Part shown: piece after piece, positions 1 to 4,862 of the stretch
How positions within the stretch are numbered: position 1 is the stretch's first letter
How the letters are laid out: each line of letters opens with the position of its first letter
Assembly: GCA_947623845.1 (NCBI GenBank)
Contig: CANQHM010000053.1
Coordinates: 1-7,234, forward strand
Source: an uncultured Bacilli bacterium
GTDB lineage: Bacteria; Bacillota_I; Bacilli_A; RF39; UBA660
Length of the DNA stretch: 7,234 bases
Reading direction: 5' to 3'
Position numbers and translations under genes: made by a program
Notes under the pieces: generated by a model
What the model was told of the DNA's origin: nothing
Databases searched by the model: none
What the model saw: only the letters and a program-made list of their open reading frames with translations

Positions 1-6
1 GATATT

Positions 7-396
7 ATGAATTTAATACCAAGAGATTTTTATCTAGATGATATTTTTGATGACTTTATGCCTAGTAAGGAGAATAGCATGAAATGTGATATCTACGAAA
101 AAGATAATACTTATCATGTTGAAGTAGATGTACCAGGATTTGCTAAAGAAGATATAAAAGTATCTGTTGATAACGGTTATATCAATATTAGTGCTAAAAA
201 AGAAAACAAAGAAGAAGACCACAAAGATAAGAAATATTTAAGAAGAGAAAGAAGTTACCATAAAGTAAGTCGTTCTTTCTATCTTGGTGATATCGATGAA
301 TCTAAAATCGATGCTAAATTTAATAATGGTACATTAAAGTTATCAATTCCTAAAAAACAAGAAGAAAATAAACAAAAATATATCGAAATAAAATAA
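7..396 (+). CDS. hsp20: Small heat shock protein (Hsp20/alpha-crystallin family)
   Basis: This is an ATP-independent holdase chaperone of the cytoplasm that binds unfolding proteins and passes them to ATP-dependent chaperones. The 129-aa length is normal for a bacterial Hsp20. A short N-terminal arm opens with MNLIPRDFYLDDIF. The alpha-crystallin domain covers about residues 25-117: DVPGF at 41-45, a charged Lys/Glu-rich loop at 64-80, and the family signature NGTLKLSIPKK at 107-117. The C-terminal I-x-I motif (Ile126-Glu127-Ile128), which docks on neighbouring subunits in sHSP oligomers, is present. The ATG at 7 is chosen because the N-terminus is typical. Only six bases lie upstream, so the ribosome binding site, promoter and any heat-shock operator (CIRCE or other) are outside the window. 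It converges on an XRE regulator and shares a terminator with it; the last codons lie inside that palindrome. Family assignment is secure; the client proteins are unknown. Confidence 0.95.
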   Translation: MNLIPRDFYLDDIFDDFMPSKENSMKCDIYEKDNTYHVEVDVPGFAKEDIKVSVDNGYINISAKKENKEEDHKDKKYLRRERSYHKVSRSFYLGDIDESKIDAKFNNGTLKLSIPKKQEENKQKYIEIK

Positions 397-423
397 GTTA
401 ACGTGCGTTAACTTATTTTATTT
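386..423. terminator. Bidirectional intrinsic terminator shared by convergent genes
   Basis: Perfect inverted repeat with 18-bp arms (386-403 and 406-423) around a two-base centre (TG). A core of GTTAACG/CGTTAAC is flanked by A-rich and T-rich ends, so each direction gives a stem followed by T residues. It contains the stop codons of both the Hsp20 gene (394-396) and the leftward regulator gene (413-415). With arms meeting at the centre, the real RNA loop must open a few base pairs. Confidence 0.85.
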
Positions 424-664
424 TGACATATTTACTAGTAATATTAGATTTAGGATATGCTTGTCTTATATCAGTTCTTGATAATAAATAATCTATAGAA
501 GTATTATAAAAATTTGCTAAAGTATTTAATTTATCAATAGGTATAAGATTAATACCTTGTTCGTATCTAGAATATTGAGCTTGGGTAACTTTAAGAAGTT
601 TAGCAATTGATACTTGGCTATAATCTCGATCTTCTCTAATTTCTTTTAATCTATTTATATTCAT
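413..664 (-). CDS. XRE/Cro-C1-type helix-turn-helix transcriptional regulator
   Basis: Small cytoplasmic DNA-binding protein of 83 aa, consisting almost entirely of an HTH_3 (Cro/C1) domain at about residues 5-62. The recognisable core is SQVSIAKLLKVTQAQYSRYE at 16-35, with the usual YSRYEQG turn, followed by DKLNTLANFYNTSIDYLL. A short basic tail ends in KYVKIK. There is no sensor or catalytic domain. The frame stays open to a GTG at 673, but the ATG at 664 is preferred: TAGTGAT sits just upstream of it as a weak Shine-Dalgarno, and nothing resembling one precedes the GTG. The gene is divergent from the surface-protein gene at 818 and convergent with hsp20. Inverted repeats overlap its own promoter, which suggests autoregulation and possibly control of the divergent gene; that is inference. 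Single-domain regulators like this occur in both host and prophage contexts, and nothing here shows phage origin. Confidence 0.88.
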   Translation of the reverse strand: MNINRLKEIREDRDYSQVSIAKLLKVTQAQYSRYEQGINLIPIDKLNTLANFYNTSIDYLLSRTDIRQAYPKSNITSKYVKIK

Positions 665-690
665 AAAAATCACTATCTAAATTATATATT

Positions 691-709
691 CGTTAGCTTA
701 TAGATAACG
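691..709. promoter_or_regulatory. Imperfect inverted repeat, candidate operator 1
   Basis: CGTTA and TAACG form the outer arms (691-695, 705-709), with two further inner pairs (C697-G703, T698-A702), so the site reads CGTTAnCTnnnAGnTAACG. It covers the predicted -10 of the leftward regulator gene. This size and symmetry suit a dimeric XRE-type repressor, but binding is inferred only from position. Confidence 0.45.
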
Positions 710-725
710 TCCATTTATACGTAAA
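697..725 (-). promoter_or_regulatory. Predicted sigma-A promoter of the XRE regulator gene
   Basis: Read on the minus strand, TTTACG (720-725) is separated by 17 bases from TATAAG (697-702), matching 4/6 and 5/6 of the housekeeping consensus. Transcription would start near 690, leaving a leader of about 25 bases before the ATG at 664. One candidate operator overlaps each hexamer. Confidence 0.5.
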
Positions 726-732
726 ACGTATA
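716..732. promoter_or_regulatory. Perfect 6-bp inverted repeat, candidate operator 2
   Basis: TATACG (716-721) and CGTATA (727-732) flank a TAAAA spacer. The repeat overlaps the -35 hexamer of the regulator gene and ends 30 bases before the TTGACG of the divergent promoter. Its arms resemble operator 1 only in containing a CG-centred motif, so the two need not bind the same protein. Confidence 0.4.
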
Positions 733-761
733 TAATTGTTAAAAAAATTTAGACTTATGTA

Positions 762-792
762 TTGACGGGGGGGGGGTATAATTTGCTATGAT
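762..792 (+). promoter_or_regulatory. Predicted phase-variable promoter of the surface-protein gene
   Basis: TTGACG (762-767) is a near-consensus -35 whose last base opens a G tract (767-776). A perfect TATAAT lies directly after the tract (777-782), only 9 bases from the -35. A second, extended -10, TGCTATGAT (784-792), lies further on, with 19 bases between TTGACG and TATGAT. Sigma-A prefers about 17 bases. Changing the G count would move either -10 into or out of register: 8 G would give 17 to the second box, and 18 G would give 17 to the first. No good -35 lies 16-18 bases upstream of TATAAT. Confidence 0.7.
767..776 (+). repeat. Homopolymeric G tract (10 G)
   Basis: Ten consecutive G residues in otherwise strongly AT-rich DNA, placed exactly between the -35 and -10 elements of the downstream gene. 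It is the longest G or C run I see in the window. Long G/C homopolymers are prone to slipped-strand mispairing and are the usual switch in contingency loci. The exact count may also be affected by sequencing or assembly error. Confidence 0.93.
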
Positions 793-817
793 TATTATGA
801 AAGTAAGGTAATCATAT

Positions 818-2437
818 ATGAGAGTATTTAATCCTGAAAAAGAACTAAGTAAAATAAGAAATGGTAATAAGAATAAAATCATAGTAGGTTTATGTACCTT
901 GTTATTAATTGTAATAGTAGGGTATTCCTTTGCGCTATACCAAGTACGCCACACTCAAAAATTAGTCTTTAATACAGTAGGTGAATTTAAGAAAAGAGAT
1001 ATTATTTTATCAGTTTTAGTAGATGGAGAAAATAAAACAGAGTTTCCTGGTAAAGATGATGGTTATGTGTTTGAAAGATTAGATTGTGATAAAGAGGGAA
1101 CAAGTGCTACTTTCGATAAAGTAACATGGGAACTAGTTTTAAGAACTGATAAACCTAATAAGTGTACTGTTGTTTTTGGAACTAAACCAAATGAACCAGA
1201 ATTATTTCAAGGCTTAATTCCAATTACTATAGATGATGATGGAACAATAAAAGTCGCTGATATTGATGCTGACTGGTATGATTATGGAGAACATAAATGG
1301 GCGAATGCTGTGTTAGTAACAACTGCAAAATATAATGAATTAACCCAAGATAATCAATTAAGAAAAGATAAAGCAGGAACGATTCTTAATTTAGATATTG
1401 ATATACTTCAAATGTATGTGTGGATACCAAGATATAAATATCAATTATTTAATGTTAATAATGAAGCTGTACCGGAACAAATGATAAATATTCAATTTGA
1501 AAAAGAAACAAAAAATACAGGAGATATAACATGTATATATAACAATTTAAATAATGGAGTAATTGAAGAAAAATGCATTGATAAAGAAAGCAAACTTGCA
1601 GAAAATGGAGATTGGTATACGCATCCTGCTTTCACCTTTGGTGAAACGGATTTAAAAGGTTTATGGGTAGGAAAATTTGTAAATAGTGGGAATAGTAACA
1701 CACTAAAGATATTACCCAATGTTGTACCTGTAAAATTGGCACATTATTCGTCATTTACAGCAATAAGGAATATTGAACTAGAAACAGCTGAAAATTATAA
1801 TCTAGATGCACAAAAAATTGATACTCATATGTTAAAAAATATAGATTGGGGAGCGATTGCTTATTTAACACAGTCTAAATATGGAAGATTTAATGGTGAT
1901 GGTAATTCAATAATTTATGGAGCTGAAGTATATGTGAATAATACAACTAATACAGGTTGTGCTGCTGAGGAAAAATATTTGACTGCTGTTATTGAATGTA
2001 CGGAACAAAATCGTTGGAATCAAAATGGAGTAAAGTCGTCAACTACCGGAAATATGTATGGTATATACGATATGGTAGGGTTAGATGAAGCTGTTATGGG
2101 ATTTGGAACAACTGAAAATGGTTCGTTTTGTTCAGATAAATGTAATTTTTCTGGTGTTAATCCGGATTTAAAATATTACGATATATATACATTTGAAAAC
2201 AGAAATGGAAATTTATCTCGTGGCCATTTAGGAGATGCAACTAGGGAAGTTTTAAATACAAATAGTAGGTTATGGTATGATGGGTATCGAGATTTACCAT
2301 ATGCAACCAGTTATTTAGTAAGAAGAGGGGGCGCTGTATCATTTGGTACTGGAGCATCACTTTTTACAATAAGTTTTACAAATAGTTGGGTATTTTCTTC
2401 ACGGACTGTAATAACTGCTCAAGATGGAGTGCATTAA
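818..2437 (+). CDS. Membrane-anchored surface protein with FGE/C-type-lectin-like C-terminal region
   Basis: Predicted exported protein of 539 aa; no specific function is recognised. A basic N-terminus precedes one membrane segment (about 21-40, IIVGLCTLLLIVIVGYSFAL) followed by YQ, acting as an uncleaved anchor or signal. A small beta-rich domain follows (about 45-121, DIILSVLVDG, with C90 and C116). The C-terminal region (about 195-535) carries MYVWIPRYKYQ at 199-209, GLWVGKF at 281-287, HMLKNIDWGAIAYLTQSKYG at 337-356, YGIYDMVG at 414-421 and RRGGAVSFGTGASLF at 502-516. This order (D-W-GA-AYL, then YDM.G, then RGG....G..A.LF) resembles FGE-sulfatase/C-type-lectin-fold proteins of gut Firmicutes as I recall them. 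Further Cys pairs (239/253, 381/394, 438/442) suggest extracellular disulfides. The ATG at 818 has TAAGGT eight bases upstream. The promoter contains a G tract, so expression is probably phase-variable. A role in adhesion or as a surface antigen is inference. The pattern of C-terminal variation, as in targets of diversity-generating retroelements, cannot be judged from one allele. Confidence 0.75.
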   Translation: MRVFNPEKELSKIRNGNKNKIIVGLCTLLLIVIVGYSFALYQVRHTQKLVFNTVGEFKKRDIILSVLVDGENKTEFPGKDDGYVFERLDCDKEGTSATFDKVTWELVLRTDKPNKCTVVFGTKPNEPELFQGLIPITIDDDGTIKVADIDADWYDYGEHKWANAVLVTTAKYNELTQDNQLRKDKAGTILNLDIDILQMYVWIPRYKYQLFNVNNEAVPEQMINIQFEKETKNTGDITCIYNNLNNGVIEEKCIDKESKLAENGDWYTHPAFTFGETDLKGLWVGKFVNSGNSNTLKILPNVVPVKLAHYSSFTAIRNIELETAENYNLDAQKIDTHMLKNIDWGAIAYLTQSKYGRFNGDGNSIIYGAEVYVNNTTNTGCAAEEKYLTAVIECTEQNRWNQNGVKSSTTGNMYGIYDMVGLDEAVMGFGTTENGSFCSDKCNFSGVNPDLKYYDIYTFENRNGNLSRGHLGDATREVLNTNSRLWYDGYRDLPYATSYLVRRGGAVSFGTGASLFTISFTNSWVFSSRTVITAQDGVH

Positions 2438-2446
2438 AATATAAAA

Positions 2447-2484
2447 AAGAGAAGCGCCCTCTGATCAACAGTGGGACTTCTCTT
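2447..2484. other. Long inverted repeat after the surface-protein gene
   Basis: Outer stem AAGAGAAG/CTTCTCTT (2447-2454, 2477-2484) and inner stem CCCtCTG/CAGtGGG (2457-2463, 2469-2475, one T-T mismatch) enclose an ATCAA loop. It starts ten bases after the stop codon. No T run follows on the + strand (the next bases are AAACTACAG), but the minus-strand side runs into T residues. It could act as an mRNA 3' stabilising hairpin, an imperfect terminator, or a recombination-associated structure. Confidence 0.6.
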
Positions 2485-2493
2485 AAACTACAG

Positions 2494-2534
2494 AGAAATT
2501 GATTATAGCTCCTAGCGGAGCGAAACCAATTTCT
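2494..2534. other. Two-tier inverted repeat upstream of obgE
   Basis: The outer stem AGAAATTG/CAATTTCT (2494-2501, 2527-2534) encloses an inner hairpin GCTCC-TAGC-GGAGC (2508-2521), separated by asymmetric internal bases. The inner stem is GC-rich against an AT-rich background. Together with the repeat just upstream it forms a compact structured segment of about 90 bases. No known riboswitch or RNA family is recognised. Confidence 0.5.
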
Positions 2535-2562
2535 AATAAGATTCTACAATAATTAAAAAAAT

Positions 2563-2592
2563 ATGTCAAATTTATCTAAAATATGGTATATT
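2563..2592 (+). promoter_or_regulatory. Predicted promoter of obgE
   Basis: ATGTCA (2563-2568, 4/6 match to TTGACA), an 18-base gap, then TATATT (2587-2592) preceded by TGG, an extended -10. The start point would be close to 2599, within or just before the Shine-Dalgarno GAGGTGAT (2599-2606), giving a very short leader. The same TATGGTATA string recurs in the tkt promoter. Confidence 0.45.
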
Positions 2593-2605
2593 ACTAATGA
2601 GGTGA

Positions 2606-3883
<1,278 letters not shown>

Positions 3884-3885
3884 AA

Positions 3886-3908
3886 AAAACTCACGAAATG
3901 TGAGTTTT
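3886..3908. terminator. Bidirectional terminator between obgE and lexA
   Basis: Stem AAAACTCAC/GTGAGTTTT (3886-3894, 3900-3908) with a five-base loop (GAAAT). Rightward it ends in TTTT after obgE. Leftward, after lexA, the stem runs into eight T (the A run 3882-3889). It lies three bases after the obgE stop and 15 before the lexA stop, serving both convergent genes. Confidence 0.9.
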
Positions 3909-3922
3909 AATATGCTTTAAAA

Positions 3923-4543
3923 TTAAATTTTACGATATAACCCAATAGCTTTTCCTAAAATTGTACAAGTACTTAAAATAATTGGGGCCATCGTATCATT
4001 TTCAGGTTGTAATCTAATATAACCATCTTCTTTATAAAATCTTTTTAGGGTAACTTCATTTTCTTCGGTCATGGCTACCACAATTTCCCCATTCTTCGCC
4101 ATCTTTTGTTTTTGGACGATAACAATATCCCCATCATAAATACCGGCATTAATCATACTCATACCACTAACTTTTAAAGTAAATATTTCTTCTTTACTAG
4201 GAACTAAAGATACTGGTAAATCAAAATATTCTCCGGGATTTTCAATCGCTTCGATAGGACTTCCAGCGGTAATTTTACCAAGTAGGGGAACTTTTACAAT
4301 ATCTTCTTTAACATCTGCATATTCATTTTCCCCAATAACCTCAATTGTTCTAAACTTCGCATTCGTCTTTCTAATAAGCCCCATATCTGCTAAATGTTTT
4401 AAATGCACATGGACCGTGGCCGGACTGCTTAACCCAACGGCAGCACCTATCTCTCTTGTAGCAGGGGGATATCCATGTTTGACAATATATTTTTTAATAT
4501 AAGTTAATATTTCTTCTTGTCTTTTCGTAAGTTCTTTTTTCAT
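3923..4543 (-). CDS. lexA: LexA repressor, SOS regulator
   Basis: SOS master repressor and self-cleaving serine peptidase (S24 family). As a dimer it occupies SOS boxes until RecA filaments on single-stranded DNA trigger autocleavage. The 206-aa length equals typical Gram-positive LexA. The winged-helix DNA-binding domain spans about 1-70, with the recognition region ATREIGAAVGLSSPATVHVH at 28-47. The cleavage site is Ala93-Gly94 (ITAGSPI). The catalytic Ser129 is in VSGMSM (125-130) and the general-base Lys167 in EVTLKRF (163-169), so the protein should be cleavable. The ATG at 4543 has GGAGGT five bases upstream (complement of 4549-4554). It faces a small divergent membrane gene across a shared control region, the same arrangement as lexA/yneA in Bacillus. 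Autoregulation is probable, given a weak LexA-box-like palindrome over its -35. Confidence 0.97.
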   Translation of the reverse strand: MKKELTKRQEEILTYIKKYIVKHGYPPATREIGAAVGLSSPATVHVHLKHLADMGLIRKTNAKFRTIEVIGENEYADVKEDIVKVPLLGKITAGSPIEAIENPGEYFDLPVSLVPSKEEIFTLKVSGMSMINAGIYDGDIVIVQKQKMAKNGEIVVAMTEENEVTLKRFYKEDGYIRLQPENDTMAPIILSTCTILGKAIGLYRKI

Positions 4544-4560
4544 TTTCTACCTCCAAATTA

Positions 4561-4589
4561 ATTTTAGCAAAAAAAGTGTCAAATGTCAA
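4561..4589 (-). promoter_or_regulatory. Predicted sigma-A promoter of lexA
   Basis: On the minus strand a perfect TTGACA (complement of 4584-4589) and TAAAAT (complement of 4561-4566, 5/6) are separated by exactly 17 bases. The plus strand also shows a tandem 7-bp repeat of TGTCAAA at 4577-4590, so a second TTGACA copy lies inside the spacer. Confidence 0.7.
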
Positions 4590-4600
4590 ACAATTGTTTT
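4587..4600. promoter_or_regulatory. Weak LexA-box-like palindrome at the lexA promoter
   Basis: CAAACAATTGTTTT matches 7 of the 10 fixed positions of the Bacillus-type SOS box CGAAC-N4-GTTCG and contains a perfect 12-bp palindrome (4588-4599). It overlaps the lexA -35 hexamer, so occupancy would block lexA transcription. The match is modest and AT-rich palindromes arise easily here. Confidence 0.45.
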
Positions 4601-4609
4601 AAAAACTTA

Positions 4610-4638
4610 TTGACACAAATATATGTTCGTATTAAAAT
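4610..4638 (+). promoter_or_regulatory. SOS promoter with LexA box in the spacer
   Basis: A perfect TTGACA (4610-4615), 17 bases, then TAAAAT (4633-4638). The spacer contains CAAATATATGTTCG (4616-4629), matching 8 of 10 fixed positions of CGAAC-N4-GTTCG and 12 of 14 bases of the often-seen version CGAACATATGTTCG, with a perfect right half-site. A repressor there would sit between the two hexamers and shut the promoter until LexA is cleaved. Confidence 0.8.
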
Positions 4639-4659
4639 GGTATCAAGAGGTGAAGGAAA

Positions 4660-4806
4660 ATGAAAAAAGTTTTAAAAAATAATATAGGAGGGTTAATTTT
4701 CTATGGTGTAATTATCTTAGCAATAATTTGTGTTAATTTAAGATATGAATATTTAAATAATACGTCTGATTCTAAAGTTATAAACAATGTAGTGGCTAAA
4801 AATTAA
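4660..4806 (+). CDS. 48-aa single-pass membrane peptide, candidate SOS cell-division inhibitor (YneA/SosA position)
   Basis: The protein has a basic N-terminus (MKKVLKNN), one hydrophobic segment at about residues 10-27 (GGLIFYGVIILAIICVNL) and a polar tail (RYEYLNNTSDSKVINNVVAK) predicted to lie outside the cell. It starts at an ATG behind AGAGGTGAAGG (4646-4656) and ends in TAA. It is transcribed from the LexA-box promoter, divergent from lexA and upstream of tkt, exactly where Bacillus yneA and staphylococcal sosA lie. Those proteins have an N-terminal membrane segment and halt septation after DNA damage. This one is much shorter and lacks the LysM domain of Bacillus YneA. Function is inferred from position, regulation and topology; sequence alone would not identify it. 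It could instead be an unrelated small SOS membrane protein or a type I toxin-like peptide. Confidence 0.72.
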   Translation: MKKVLKNNIGGLIFYGVIILAIICVNLRYEYLNNTSDSKVINNVVAKN

Positions 4807-4808
4807 TA

Positions 4809-4837
4809 TAGTAATAATAACTAATTTATGGTATACT
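4809..4837 (+). promoter_or_regulatory. Predicted extended -10 promoter of tkt
   Basis: TATACT (4832-4837, 5/6) is preceded by TGG, giving an extended -10. The -35 region is weak (TAGTAA, 4809-4814, 17 bases upstream). It begins just after the stop of the small SOS gene, so tkt can be transcribed independently of DNA damage. The string TATGGTATA is shared with the obgE promoter. Confidence 0.5.
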
Positions 4838-4862
4838 ACTTTATAGTAGGGAGTTGCTAGTT

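Noticed and set aside
34..222. Antisense open frame within hsp20
   Set aside because: It lies opposite a clear Hsp20 gene, is low-complexity and Phe/Ile-rich, and has no ribosome binding site; it is a shadow of AT-rich coding DNA.
767..776. G tract dismissed as sequencing artefact
   Set aside because: The exact length may be wrong, but its placement exactly between promoter elements of an exported-protein gene makes a real tract more likely, so it is kept as a feature.
788..811. Seven-codon upstream reading frame before the surface-protein gene (MIIMKVR)
   Set aside because: It begins at or before the likely transcription starts and its stop overlaps the Shine-Dalgarno of the main gene. With this composition it is easily a chance frame.
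739..954. Antisense open frame across the G-tract promoter and the start of the surface gene
   Set aside because: It reads the G tract as Pro codons and the membrane-segment codons in reverse, with no ribosome binding site or family resemblance.
1492..1719. Antisense open frame inside the surface-protein gene
   Set aside because: No domain, no start signal, entirely within a well-supported gene on the other strand.
2327..2437. Firm call of a retroelement variable region at the 3' end of the surface gene
   Set aside because: No template repeat or reverse transcriptase is in the window, and variation cannot be seen from one allele; left as a hypothesis.
4836..4849. Small hairpin CTACT-TTAT-AGTAG before tkt as a riboswitch or attenuator
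   Set aside because: Only a 5-bp stem, overlapping the -10 and probable start of transcription, so it would not be fully present in the RNA.
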